A DNA stretch of 64,000 nt from a virus: positions 1 to 64,000 of the IMG/VR virus record IMGVR_UViG_3300009168_000041; one strand, given 5' to 3'. The position numbers and the translations under genes are program-made. Positions 1-7,760 of the stretch are shown in pieces. The notes beneath the pieces were generated by a model that worked only from the letters and a program-made list of their open reading frames with translations, was not told where the DNA came from and did no database searches. Position 1 is the first letter of the stretch, and every line of letters begins with the position of its first letter.

Positions 1-339
1 ACCGACGCCCTACTATCCCTTATCAATGAAACGCTGGACCGCTTCGACGAGGTAGGTCAGACAATCATCGCCCGGCGGATCGCCAGAGCGATGCAAGCGA
101 ACCTGCCGGCCGAGAAGCCGTCAGACAAGCCGCCGCACTTGGAGCCCATGACGGATGCCGAGGCGAAGAACTACGGAGCGACGCGCATGCCGTTTGGCCA
201 GTACGTAACGTGCCTGGTCGATTCCGTGCCACTCGACTACCTGGCGTGGCTGGCCGATAAGAGCTGGCAGACGGGGCGGGACTTGCGCCGTTACTTGAAC
301 AGCCCGCGGATCGCGGGGGAAGAAAGGGAACCAGCGTAA
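1..339 (+). CDS. DUF3820-like protein, C-terminal part (5' truncated by window)
   Basis: The frame is open from base 1, so the gene begins upstream of the window; an internal ATG lies at 91. The C-terminal part contains MPFGQYVTCLVDSVPLDYL followed by a W-rich helix (AWLADKSWQTGRDLRRYL). This matches the short DUF3820 module (MPFGKY...G..L..+P..YL.WL), known as a stand-alone phage protein and as an appendage of DnaQ-like exonucleases. Its biochemical role is not established. The tail RIAGEEREPA is uncharacterised. The family call rests on motif recognition only; the missing N-terminus could carry another domain. Confidence 0.6.
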   Translation, partial: TDALLSLINETLDRFDEVGQTIIARRIARAMQANLPAEKPSDKPPHLEPMTDAEAKNYGATRMPFGQYVTCLVDSVPLDYLAWLADKSWQTGRDLRRYLNSPRIAGEEREPA

Positions 340-434
340 GCCGTGAGAGCGCGGGCGGCGCGAAGCTGGCACAGTAGCGCCGCCCAAGACGGGCCAGCCG
401 GGGACTTCACCTCCTGTCGGCAAGAAATGGAGTC

Positions 435-468
435 GCCCCCCTCCTGCCCATCCGCGGCGGGGGCTTTT
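435..468 (+). terminator. weak intrinsic-terminator-like hairpin
   Basis: A six-pair GC stem (GCCCCC at 435-440 with GGGGGC at 459-464) is followed by four T. It lies between the DUF3820-like gene and the HTH gene. The loop is long (18 nt), so this is a weak candidate. Confidence 0.3.
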
Positions 469-485
469 GAAACAAGGAGGATCCG

Positions 486-851
486 ATGCCCAAAAAACGC
501 CTGCACACGACGCTTCCGAAAGAGACGCAAGCGGAGATCCTGAGACTCAGGGCGGCCGGGCTGTCGATTGCCGGAATCCACCTGGAGACGGGCATCTCGA
601 ACACCACAATTCTGCACGTCGTTCGGATCGGGCACGTCACCGAGCCGCTCCCGGAAGGCTATGGGAAACCGCCCGCGTTTTTCCCCCGCGAGGGAGACGG
701 CCAAATTGCAAAGCGGATTGCGGAGGTGCAGGCCGGCTGGACGGAAGAAGATCGGCTGAAGCGTTGGAAGCGGGCCCACGGCACGGCTCAGCACGTCGAA
801 ACGAAGGAATATCACTACTCCAGCCGCACGGCAACATTTGAGGCCAGATAG
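486..851 (+). CDS. small helix-turn-helix protein
   Basis: A protein of 121 residues. The first 60 residues read like a resolvase/Hin-type HTH: KETQAEILRLRAAGLSIAG, then a turn (IHLETGISNTTI) and a recognition-helix-like LHVVRIGHV. The rest is polar with no recognised domain. The start is set by an excellent ribosome site (AAGGAGG, 475-480) just before ATG 486. A DNA-binding regulator or a packaging/recombination accessory protein is likely, but the target is unknown. A shorter HTH of similar type starts the protein at 6743. Confidence 0.65.
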   Translation: MPKKRLHTTLPKETQAEILRLRAAGLSIAGIHLETGISNTTILHVVRIGHVTEPLPEGYGKPPAFFPREGDGQIAKRIAEVQAGWTEEDRLKRWKRAHGTAQHVETKEYHYSSRTATFEAR

Positions 852-900
852 TGGTTGCCCGTATTGACTTAATTCGGAAACAGGTTCTGCTAAGGAAATC

Positions 901-1476
901 ATGCCAATCCAACTAGCCCTAGCCCGCGACTTGATCCGCAACGGCGACCTAATCGCCACGGGCTGCCGCCGTCCTGTCCCCAGGCTCATCCAGTGGTGGA
1001 CCCACAGCGACGTGAGCCACGTCGAACTCGCGGTTTGGCGGCAGTACACCTGTAATTACGAGCCCGAACTAGGGTCGATTGGGGCGACGGGCGCCGGGGT
1101 CCGGTGGATTCCGCTCGATGTCCTGGTTGCGAAATACGCCGCGTGGGGCGGCCACACGTGGGTCTATCCGCATAACGGCAATCCCTACGACGGGAACCGC
1201 GTGGCCCAGGAGGCCGTGAAGATGGAACGCTGGCCATACCCCAACCGGTTTCAACACGTCCTGGCTGGCGTCCGGTGGATGCGCGCGGCATGGAAGGCGT
1301 TGACCCAAGCCGATCTGGACATCGACATTCGTGCCGTCATGTGCTCGGAGTTTGTTTCAACGGCACTCGACAACGCGGGCTACCATCCAGGCACGCTGCC
1401 GGCCGTCGTCCGGCCGGTGGACTTGACGACGTGCGGCTGGTGGCCCGAAGAGAACAGGTACGAAATCACGTTGTAA
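901..1476 (+). CDS. permuted NlpC/P60 (YiiX/YaeF-like) cysteine hydrolase
   Basis: A protein of 191 residues. It has the order typical of circularly permuted papain-fold hydrolases: GDLIATG near the N-terminus, then a histidine motif (THSDVSHVELAV, candidate His40), and the nucleophile late (MCSEFVSTALDNAG, candidate Cys148). Known relatives (YiiX, YaeF) are amidase or lipid-modifying enzymes, some acting on peptidoglycan. No signal peptide is seen, so it would act in the cytoplasm or use another export route. The start at 901 has AAGGA five bases upstream. It lies beside other accessory genes and could assist lysis, but that role is inferred. Confidence 0.65.
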   Translation: MPIQLALARDLIRNGDLIATGCRRPVPRLIQWWTHSDVSHVELAVWRQYTCNYEPELGSIGATGAGVRWIPLDVLVAKYAAWGGHTWVYPHNGNPYDGNRVAQEAVKMERWPYPNRFQHVLAGVRWMRAAWKALTQADLDIDIRAVMCSEFVSTALDNAGYHPGTLPAVVRPVDLTTCGWWPEENRYEITL

Positions 1477-1505
1477 CAGGGGCAATAGCACAAAGGAGCG
1501 AAGCG

Positions 1506-1766
1506 ATGGCTGAGACAGTAGGAGTGCGGCAGGCGAAGGTCGAGGGAATTATCTCGGACTTGATCGCGCGAATCTGGAAGAACCTGGAGAACATCGACGC
1601 TGCGGAGGCGGAGGCGATCATCGCCAAGCTGGTCGAGGCGGGGACGGCCCTCGCCACCGGCCGGTACTGGACGGCGGCGGCGGCGGCGTGGGAGGCTTTG
1701 CGGCTCTACCGCAAGGCGGTCCTTGACATGCCGGCACCCGGCCCGGCCCCGAAGCCGTTGTCCTGA
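1506..1766 (+). CDS. small helical hypothetical protein
   Basis: An 86-residue protein, alanine- and leucine-rich, predicted to be mostly helical (IARIWKNLENIDAAEAEAII, then an Ala-rich helix), ending in a proline-rich tail (PAPGPAPKPLS). The start at ATG 1506 is chosen because AAAGGAG lies just upstream; longer in-frame readings begin inside the preceding gene. I do not recognise a family. Its place before a strong terminator makes it the last gene of a small transcription unit. Confidence 0.6.
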   Translation: MAETVGVRQAKVEGIISDLIARIWKNLENIDAAEAEAIIAKLVEAGTALATGRYWTAAAAAWEALRLYRKAVLDMPAPGPAPKPLS

Positions 1767-1778
1767 CAACCCGCGGTC

Positions 1779-1818
1779 GCCCGGCGGGGTTTCGTTTGCC
1801 TCCCCGCCGGGCATTTTG
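1779..1818 (+). terminator. strong intrinsic terminator
   Basis: A perfect 11-bp GC-rich stem (1779-1789 with 1802-1812) closes a 12-nt loop and is followed by ATTTTG. It sits in the 63-nt gap between the small helical gene and the papain-like protease gene. Confidence 0.75.
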
Positions 1819-1829
1819 GAGCCAATCGC

Positions 1830-3515
1830 ATGAAACCACTCTCTTATCGAAACCCGGTAGTCCCATGCCGGTCAAACCACCGGCAGGACTACCTGATTCC
1901 CCTTGCCGTTTTGGCGCTCTTCGCCTTCTTCCTTGGGATCGGCTTGCTCTGCGGTGCCGAGCCGCCGACGGCTATCCCCCAACCCATCTACGAGATCAAG
2001 AGCGCCTACACGGCGAAGGGTGACACCCTGACGGAAACGCGGACGATCCGGCCGACGAACATGCCTGCCGATGCCCTCGTCCGCTGGTACATCGCGCCGG
2101 TGATGCCCCCGCTGCCGATCTTGCTGGTTGCCCAGGGCGGCGACATATATCCATTCCCGTGGGGCACCGGGCCTGTGCCCCCGGTGCCTCCCGTCCCGCC
2201 GATTCCGCCTGTTCCACCAGTGCCTCCGGACCCGCCCGTGCCACCTGTGCCTCCGACAACCGGGCTCAACGTGGCTTTGATCGGCCCCGAGCCGAGGATC
2301 GTCCGCAACTTCACCCCGGCCCAAGTGGCGATTCTCAGCAGCAAATCGCTCCGCAACTACCTAGAGGCCAATTGCGAGAAGGACGACGACGGGACGACGC
2401 CGGCCTACCGCGTGCTCATTCGCGCGAACGACAACGCGCTGCTCTCGCCGCGGTGGAAGTCAATCCTCGAAAAGGCACCCGCGGAGGGTTGCTGGTTTGC
2501 GGCCGTGGACGGCAACAAGTTCTTTATCAAGGATTTTGTCAAAGAGGTGCCCGACACGGCGACGGCCTTGAAGATGCTCGCGGACCTGACGGGCCGGCCG
2601 GCCGATCAACTCATCCCGCGGGAATTCCCGCGGTTGCGGATTATCCCGGACGGCGACTGGGAGAAATACAACCCGCCTCCGGGCCCGGATGGGATCAAGG
2701 TGGCGATTGTCGATGGGGAACGGCGGTATCTTTCGAGCTTGCCCCGCGACCTCGACCGCAATCCCCGCGGCCGGTCGCTGGCGTCATTCGGGATCAACGT
2801 CATTCCGAGGTCTGAATGGCCGGCGAGGATCGCGGCCTTGAAGGCGGCCAACGCGGGCCTCATGCCTTTGACGTATCACATCCCGCCTTACGACCAAAAC
2901 GGCACGAACTACTGTTGGTGCAACGCCGTCGCGCAGGGTATGACGGCGATGGGCTACCAGCAGGGCCGGCCGCACTACTTGCTTTCTGCCGCCTCGATCG
3001 GCGGGCCGATCACCAACTACCGAAACGTCGGCGGCTGGGGCGCCGACGCCATGAATTTTGGGCAGAAGACGGGCGCGGTCCGCGTCGATTTGTGGCCGTC
3101 CAACGCCATTTCGTCCAGCTACTTCAAGAAGGCGGAGGTCCAGGCGGATTATCCCCGCAACAAGCTCACCGCTCAGATCGCGGACCTCGGGCAAACGGGC
3201 GGCTCGATGTTCGATGAGGTCGCTACGTGCGTCTTGCTCGGGGCACCCGTGCCCGTAGGATACAACTGGTGGTCGCATGAGGTGCTGGCCGTGGGACTGG
3301 AAATCAAGGATGGCAAGCCGTACTTGATCCTCCGCAACTCCTGGGGCCAGTACGAAGACAATGGATTCTTCTTGCTGCCCGAGGGCTCGGGTCGGAACAA
3401 GGGGACGCCAGATGATGCGCAGGCGATCCTCTCGATGAAGAGCGCTTCGGTGCGACGGCATCGGTCGCCCAGGCTATTCCGAATGGATGAACTCTTTACC
3501 GCGACGGTTGCTTAG
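1830..3515 (+). CDS. membrane-anchored papain-like (C1-type) cysteine protease
   Basis: A protein of 561 residues. A hydrophobic stretch near residues 23-41 (IPLAVLALFAFFLGIGLLC) looks like a signal anchor. A proline-rich linker of PVPP repeats follows at about 113-143, then a middle domain of unknown fold. The C-terminal papain fold starts near residue 340. Gln356 (oxyanion), Cys362-Trp363 (NYCWCNA), His483 (SHEVLAVG) and Asn503 (RNSWG) match the papain Q-C-H-N order and spacing. It probably acts outside the cytoplasmic membrane. A lysis, penetration or host-surface role is possible but not shown. PVPP linkers and papain-like peptidases are common in planctomycetes. Confidence 0.8.
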   Translation: MKPLSYRNPVVPCRSNHRQDYLIPLAVLALFAFFLGIGLLCGAEPPTAIPQPIYEIKSAYTAKGDTLTETRTIRPTNMPADALVRWYIAPVMPPLPILLVAQGGDIYPFPWGTGPVPPVPPVPPIPPVPPVPPDPPVPPVPPTTGLNVALIGPEPRIVRNFTPAQVAILSSKSLRNYLEANCEKDDDGTTPAYRVLIRANDNALLSPRWKSILEKAPAEGCWFAAVDGNKFFIKDFVKEVPDTATALKMLADLTGRPADQLIPREFPRLRIIPDGDWEKYNPPPGPDGIKVAIVDGERRYLSSLPRDLDRNPRGRSLASFGINVIPRSEWPARIAALKAANAGLMPLTYHIPPYDQNGTNYCWCNAVAQGMTAMGYQQGRPHYLLSAASIGGPITNYRNVGGWGADAMNFGQKTGAVRVDLWPSNAISSSYFKKAEVQADYPRNKLTAQIADLGQTGGSMFDEVATCVLLGAPVPVGYNWWSHEVLAVGLEIKDGKPYLILRNSWGQYEDNGFFLLPEGSGRNKGTPDDAQAILSMKSASVRRHRSPRLFRMDELFTATVA

Positions 3516-3719
3516 ATGCTGAGCGATACAGAGATTGTCGTATCAGACGATCTGATAGGTTCACAACGTGCCGTTCAACTCAACGGTGCCATCTTCGTCA
3601 GCCCGGCGATGTGGTCGTTGTTGAAGGGGGCGACTGGAGAAGAACTCGAAGAACTGTTGCAGAAAATCCCGGTACTGAGATTGGAGCGGTATCGTGAACG
3701 CAATCCTTTTGGTGTCTAG
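3516..3719 (+). CDS. small hypothetical protein
   Basis: A 67-residue protein whose ATG directly follows the stop codon of the protease gene, which suggests translational coupling. Sequence features are unremarkable: a mixed N-terminal part and a basic C-terminus (LRLERYRERNPFGV). Its end overlaps the start of the next gene by 26 bases. No family is recognised. Confidence 0.45.
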   Translation: MLSDTEIVVSDDLIGSQRAVQLNGAIFVSPAMWSLLKGATGEELEELLQKIPVLRLERYRERNPFGV

Positions 3720-4398
3720 TCTCTTGGCAGCCAACGATCCTTGGTCGGTCGTTCCCGGTCCGCGTGACCCGTGGGCCGCCGTTCGGCCGGCCGTCTCTGT
3801 TTCCGTCCCCGTGACGGCGACTATCGAGTCTAAGACTCCCCCGGCGTCCGCTCATCCGGCTACCTCTGGCCAACCTCCCGTTACCGAAGGAATGCACGAC
3901 GCGACAGTCCGCCCGCCGGCCGCCGGGGGTCTTTCCAAGTCAGAACAGGAGGCGATCAATGCCCGATTCGTCGAGAAGTGGAAGTGGAAGCTCTGTCCCG
4001 GCAGTTGCAACATGCTCAACTGCGGGAGCCACCCAAGCCACTGGGAAGTGGTTCCTGCAAGCGAACCCGACTTCGCTGGTATCGACATGCTTAGAGGTCG
4101 GGCCAAACCACCTCCGCCGGCTGCGCCACCTCTGCCTAGCGTGGGCACGACGAGAACAGGTGGTCACTGGGAGACTAGGACAGTTTACGGTCCTCTAGGT
4201 CGTCCGCGAGGAACCAAGCAGGTTTGGGTAGAAGGTGCAGAGGCAGAGGCTGGTGGACCCGTGGCCCAACCGGGGCCGCAAGCGAAGACGAGCGGCGGAA
4301 TAAACGGCGCACACGACTCCCCGACCGCTAGGTCGGTTGCCCCGCCGAAGTGTCCGTCTTGCGGCTCCGGTTCTCCCGGGCATACGTGCGGGAAGTGA
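3694..4398 (+). CDS. proline-rich protein with C-terminal Cys knuckles
   Basis: A protein of 234 residues from GTG 3694, with GGAG eight bases upstream. The N-terminus (MNAILLVSSLLAANDPWSV) may be a short signal peptide. The middle is rich in Pro, Gly and Ala and likely disordered, with a conserved-looking island CPGSCNMLNCGSHPSHWEVVP. The C-terminus ends in CPSCGSGSPGHTCGK, a zinc-ribbon-like knuckle. It is probably an exported or surface accessory protein, but no family is recognised. Confidence 0.5.
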   Translation: MNAILLVSSLLAANDPWSVVPGPRDPWAAVRPAVSVSVPVTATIESKTPPASAHPATSGQPPVTEGMHDATVRPPAAGGLSKSEQEAINARFVEKWKWKLCPGSCNMLNCGSHPSHWEVVPASEPDFAGIDMLRGRAKPPPPAAPPLPSVGTTRTGGHWETRTVYGPLGRPRGTKQVWVEGAEAEAGGPVAQPGPQAKTSGGINGAHDSPTARSVAPPKCPSCGSGSPGHTCGK

Positions 4399-4425
4399 AC
4401 CGCCGTCGTGGCGACGGGAGAACGC

Positions 4426-4626
4426 ATGATCGTTATCGGTGTCGTTTGCAAAGATGGGATTGCCTGTACCCACGCCGAGGCTACGGCCTTGATTGAGGAA
4501 TTGCAGAGGGCTATCGAAGAAAGCAAGGGTCATGCTTACGCATGGCCTGTCACGCTCGTTTTGCCGGACGCCAGCCAATTTATTATCTACGTTTTGCATC
4601 CAACCGCTCCCGCGTCGGGGGCCTAA
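4426..4626 (+). CDS. small hypothetical protein
   Basis: A 66-residue protein (MIVIGVVCKDG...). ATG 4426 is preferred over an upstream GTG at 4408 because GGGAG lies five bases before it. An alpha/beta fold is likely (a hydrophobic first strand, the helix ATALIEELQRAIEES, then strands). The region is less GC-rich than its neighbours. No family is recognised. Confidence 0.5.
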   Translation: MIVIGVVCKDGIACTHAEATALIEELQRAIEESKGHAYAWPVTLVLPDASQFIIYVLHPTAPASGA

Positions 4627-4640
4627 CTGAGGAGTTGACT

Positions 4641-4820
4641 ATGACTCTTAACGTAGCGTTTTGGATTTTGATGTTGTTGTGGATGGTGTTCGGATTCTGG
4701 GGTGTTTATCCGCACCCCGGCAAGCCGCCGTTTGTTCCCTACGTTGGGGTCGGTTTGATCTTTGCATTGATCTTCATCCTCGGGTGGAAGACGTTCGGGT
4801 TCATCATCCAGGGCGGCTGA
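4641..4820 (+). CDS. small two-helix membrane protein
   Basis: A 59-residue protein. GAGGAG sits before ATG 4641. Two membrane segments are evident: VAFWILMLLWMVFGFWGVY and VGVGLIFALIFILGWKTFGF, separated by a short proline-rich loop. Size and topology would suit a holin, but there is no family match and no certain endolysin next to it, so holin is only a hypothesis. Confidence 0.55.
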   Translation: MTLNVAFWILMLLWMVFGFWGVYPHPGKPPFVPYVGVGLIFALIFILGWKTFGFIIQGG

Positions 4821-4860
4821 CTCGTCGGTGGCCATTCGCTATTTCGAGCGTAGAACACTG

Positions 4861-5121
4861 ATGAGACACGCCCGCCGCCACGATACGTTGCCGAAGAAAG
4901 CCAAGCCGATGGGCACACGATACACAAGTGTGCTGGCCGGTGACGCACTGGAGGCGGCCGGATTCGAGTGTGCGGACAACGCCGAAGTGTTCGTGTCCCT
5001 TGTGGACATTGACGATGCGGGCAACCGCTCAGCCGCCCGCGAGCAGACCTTCACTGTGACGGACACGATGGCTCCGCCGGTCCCCGGCACGATCGGCTTG
5101 GAAGTGACCGGCGAAACCTAG
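4861..5121 (+). CDS. hypothetical protein with Ig-like segment
   Basis: About 86 residues from ATG 4861; GTG 4828 or ATG 4909 are alternative starts and none has a clear ribosome site. The second half (AEVFVSLVDIDDAGNRSAA, then EQTFTVTDTMAPPVPGTIGL) resembles one beta-sandwich (fibronectin/Ig-like) repeat of the kind found in phage surface proteins. It could be a fragment of a larger protein. A stretch without a gene follows (5122-5330), in which I see nothing definite. Confidence 0.4.
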   Translation: MRHARRHDTLPKKAKPMGTRYTSVLAGDALEAAGFECADNAEVFVSLVDIDDAGNRSAAREQTFTVTDTMAPPVPGTIGLEVTGET

Positions 5122-5330
5122 TACATGGTCGTCTGGTGGACGGCACGTCTAGCTTCTAACAGCGGGGCCCCAACACACGGGATGGCGGTCAGTTGGGTTT
5201 TCCGATTCTGACACGCGGCCTGATACCTAACGGATATAGGTGGGCAATAGGAACTTCCCGTTGAGTCGATAGCCACACGACGGTTGGGCCCTGCTGAGTT
5301 TTAACCCGTTTTTCTCAAGGAGTTTTCAAG

Positions 5331-5777
5331 ATGACGCGACGGATTTCTTTTGATGCCGCGATTGCTGCGATTTCCATGATTGCCGTACTCGCGTTCCTGG
5401 TTGACGCCGGCACGGCCGCGGGTACTGCCACACCGGCTTCTACACCTGCCGCCACCGCGTCCCCGTGTTGCGCCGCTGGTCAATGCCGACACCCAGTTTC
5501 CTCTACCGCCACCGCCATTCTTCGTGTTCCCGTGCGAGGCGTCGTGGGCGTTGCTGGTGTCGCCAAAGCGGGTGCCGTCAAGACTGCCAAGGTAGCCAAG
5601 GCCACTGGAAAGGCTATTGGCAAAGCGACCGGCAAGGCAGTCAATGGTGTTGCTCACGTCGCTCGTGTCACCACCCACATTGCCCGCCGCTCGCTTACCC
5701 TGGTCAGACGAGCGGCCGCCGTCCGCCACACTTCTACTCGTTTACTCATTCATCATCGGAATGCGGTGCGACGATGA
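5331..5777 (+). CDS. exported Lys/Ala-rich protein
   Basis: A 148-residue protein with AAGGAG upstream of ATG 5331. A signal peptide is likely (AAIAAISMIAVLAFLVDAG). The mature part is basic and low-complexity, with AKATGKAIGKATGKAV repeats resembling histone H1-like tails, and ends in HHRNAVRR. Its last bases form an ATGA overlap with the next gene. Function is unknown; a secreted basic protein could bind nucleic acid or a polyanionic surface. Confidence 0.5.
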   Translation: MTRRISFDAAIAAISMIAVLAFLVDAGTAAGTATPASTPAATASPCCAAGQCRHPVSSTATAILRVPVRGVVGVAGVAKAGAVKTAKVAKATGKAIGKATGKAVNGVAHVARVTTHIARRSLTLVRRAAAVRHTSTRLLIHHRNAVRR

Positions 5778-6220
5778 GCAGCGGCAGCGACAGTGACAGC
5801 GATAGTGGAAGCAATAGCAGTAGCAACTTCGGCATTTCTGGCCGGGCGAAAGCCACCGTCGAATTCTGCAAAGGGTTCTCGGTGGGTAGCGTTGAGCTAA
5901 TTCCCGTGGCGTCTGCGTCTGCGGAATTTCGCGATGGTTGGGCGGCCGGGCGACTCGCTTCCAAGGATGCCATTGTCAGCCTACAACGCGACGGCAAGAC
6001 GTTAGAACCATCGCGCGAGCAATTATTCCGCGAGGGGTTTTGCGTTGGGGCGTCACACAAGCCCATACCAAACAACGGAATGCAATGGCACGATCACGTA
6101 TTCAATGATGGCTGGTGTGCTGGCCGCCTCGCCGCCCGCGACGCCGTGACTGAATACCTCCGGCAACGCGGCTTTTCCGACTGGAAAGATATACCGCTGG
6201 AAGAAGTGCTTTCGCAGTAG
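5774..6220 (+). CDS. hypothetical protein with duplicated motif
   Basis: A 148-residue protein from ATG 5774, chosen for its 4-base overlap with the upstream gene. It starts with a Ser/Asp/Asn-rich low-complexity segment. The folded part has two related blocks: FRDGWAAGRLASKDAIVS and FNDGWCAGRLAARDAVTEYL, each with F-x-D-G-W-x-A-G-R-L-A-x-[KR]-D-A, so the domain arose by internal duplication. I do not recognise the family. Confidence 0.5.
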   Translation: MSSGSDSDSDSGSNSSSNFGISGRAKATVEFCKGFSVGSVELIPVASASAEFRDGWAAGRLASKDAIVSLQRDGKTLEPSREQLFREGFCVGASHKPIPNNGMQWHDHVFNDGWCAGRLAARDAVTEYLRQRGFSDWKDIPLEEVLSQ

Positions 6221-6237
6221 AGGATAGGCTTTCCGTC

Positions 6238-6582
6238 ATGATCGCACCAGCGAGGGCAAGCAGTGGCAGCACAACCCCGAGGCCGCGGACGCCTCGTCGA
6301 ATTATTCCCGCCCCTGCCTACGCCCACGCCATTGCCATGCCGCTATCCCAACCCTCGCGCCCGCCGCCCCCCGAGTGCGAAGCCAGCCTCAACCAACTAT
6401 CCCACGCCGTAGACCGTCTCCGCGTCGTCTACGCCGAGTTGCACGCTACATTCAAACTCCCCAAGGGCGAGGCCGCCGCGGCTCGCAACGCTGCCGATTA
6501 CCACGCTCGCCAAGCGTATCAAGCGTTAGCGGACTTCCAAAATGGGTTTGTTGTTGAGTGCGACCCTGTCAAAGTGGGTTGA
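6238..6582 (+). CDS. small helical hypothetical protein
   Basis: Up to 114 residues. The first 45 are Pro/Arg-rich, and an internal ATG (6334) may be the true start. The rest (LNQLSHAVDRLRVVYAELH, then RNAADYHARQAYQALADFQ) would form two long helices. There is no clear ribosome site. It lies just before the G-poor leader of the packaging module. Confidence 0.4.
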   Translation: MIAPARASSGSTTPRPRTPRRIIPAPAYAHAIAMPLSQPSRPPPPECEASLNQLSHAVDRLRVVYAELHATFKLPKGEAAAARNAADYHARQAYQALADFQNGFVVECDPVKVG

Positions 6583-6623
6583 AAAAGGGTGTTAAGGGGA
6601 TGCCACTAGACTCCAGTAGGATG

Positions 6624-6707
6624 CCACTCTCAACACTACCAACACTTCACTACCCCACCCCACACCACCCACTTTACCCCACCACCCGCCATTTCACCCT
6701 CTCTATT
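6624..6707 (+). promoter_or_regulatory. C-rich, G-depleted stretch; possible Rho-loading (rut) site
   Basis: The 84 bases 6624-6707 contain a single G (at 6688) and are dominated by CCAC and CCCC runs. Such C>G bubbles are typical of Rho utilisation sites. The stretch lies after the small-gene cluster and immediately before a good promoter, which fits a transcription boundary. The Rho function is inferred. Confidence 0.4.
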
Positions 6708-6734
6708 GCCATGCCCCCACCGGTAGGGTATGAT
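6706..6734 (+). promoter_or_regulatory. sigma70-like promoter for the packaging module
   Basis: TTGCCA (6706-6711), a 17-bp spacer and TATGAT (6729-6734). The predicted transcript start near 6741 almost coincides with the start codon at 6743 (or TTG 6737), so translation would be leaderless. This agrees with the lack of a ribosome site there. Confidence 0.6.
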
Positions 6735-6742
6735 TCTTGAAT

Positions 6743-7756
6743 ATGCCACGGCAAGCCAAAGATCCTGGGTCAACTATACGGCAGCGGCTCAAAGTCATGG
6801 ACCTGCTGGCCCAGGGGCTCTCACAAGGGCAGACGGCATTAAAGCTCGGGATATCTAGTGAGTCGGTTCGCTACGCCGCCAATTGGAACAACCAATATTG
6901 GCTCAACCAGCTTGGCGAACGCATCGGCGAGTTCAAGGCGGACATCCTAAACAAGTACGCCCGCCTATTCCATGAGGCCATCGACGCTTGGGAGCGCAGC
7001 AAGGAGCAGTCTGGCGAGAGCAAAGAGTCCTACCTCGAACGCGACAGCAAGATGGGCCCCATCAACATGGCGTCTATCGGGGCACCCAACCGGTTCAAGC
7101 AGCGGACGGTGACGAAGAAGGGGCCGGGCGATCCGCGGTTCCTGGCTGAGGCTCGCGGCATTCTGCACGACATTCGCAAGCTCACGGGCGTTGACGCGGC
7201 GAAGCAGGTTGATCTTATCCTGCCCTCTGGCCGGAACATTCTGACGACGTTTATTAAGACGCTCTCGACGGAAGAACTGAAGGTTATCGACGGCACATTC
7301 GAGCGGTTTGACGAGTGCGCAAAGCAAATGGCGATAGCGGACGAGAGTGGGGGCGATAACGAAGGTGACGAGGGCGGCAGTGAGAGCGGCGTCGATGTGG
7401 CTGAGGAACGGGTGACCGATGTAGAAGGCAAGCCGTGCGGCAGTGGCGGTGGCGGTGGTAGTGGCGTAGGTGAGAAGTCGGTGGCCGATAAGCCAGCCGA
7501 CAAGGAAGCCGACAAGCCAGCGGCCGACAAGCCAGCCAACGGGAAGGCCAACGGTGAGGCCGCCGGTAGTGGGACTATCATCGACGCCAACGGCAAGCCC
7601 AAGCGACGCCGCGGCAGGCTGCGTAAGAGCGACGGTGGCGGGGGCGGCGGAAGTGGGAGCAATGGAAGTGGCGGAAGTGGTGGCAGCAACGGAAGTGGCA
7701 GTAACGGCAGCGGCAGCAACGGCAACGGAGACGGAAAGAACCCCATCGGAGGATAA
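6743..7756 (+). CDS. putative terminase small subunit with HTH and low-complexity tail
   Basis: A protein of 337 residues. The N-terminus has an HTH (LLAQGLSQGQTALKLGISSESVRYA) followed by a helical middle region, as in DNA-recognising small terminases. It is two genes upstream of the large terminase. From about residue 205 the protein is low-complexity: acidic, then KPADKEADKPAADKPANGK repeats, a basic patch (KPKRRRGRLRK) and Gly/Ser/Asn repeats to the end. This makes it much longer than a normal TerS (usually 150-200 residues). The start is ATG 6743; TTG 6737 is also possible. The TerS call rests on HTH plus position. Confidence 0.5.
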   Translation: MPRQAKDPGSTIRQRLKVMDLLAQGLSQGQTALKLGISSESVRYAANWNNQYWLNQLGERIGEFKADILNKYARLFHEAIDAWERSKEQSGESKESYLERDSKMGPINMASIGAPNRFKQRTVTKKGPGDPRFLAEARGILHDIRKLTGVDAAKQVDLILPSGRNILTTFIKTLSTEELKVIDGTFERFDECAKQMAIADESGGDNEGDEGGSESGVDVAEERVTDVEGKPCGSGGGGGSGVGEKSVADKPADKEADKPAADKPANGKANGEAAGSGTIIDANGKPKRRRGRLRKSDGGGGGGSGSNGSGGSGGSNGSGSNGSGSNGNGDGKNPIGG

Positions 7757-7760
7757 TTCT

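Noticed and set aside
2006-2356. Gly-rich minus-strand frame opposite the protease's PVPP linker
   Set aside because: GGTGG repeats are the direct complement of the proline codons; a shadow.
4641-4820. Firm holin assignment for the two-helix protein
   Set aside because: Topology fits but there is no family match or adjacent endolysin; left as membrane protein.
5122-5330. Possible tRNA or structured RNA in the gap before 5331
   Set aside because: I tried to fold cloverleaf arms and found no acceptor, T-loop or anticodon stem; nothing supportable.
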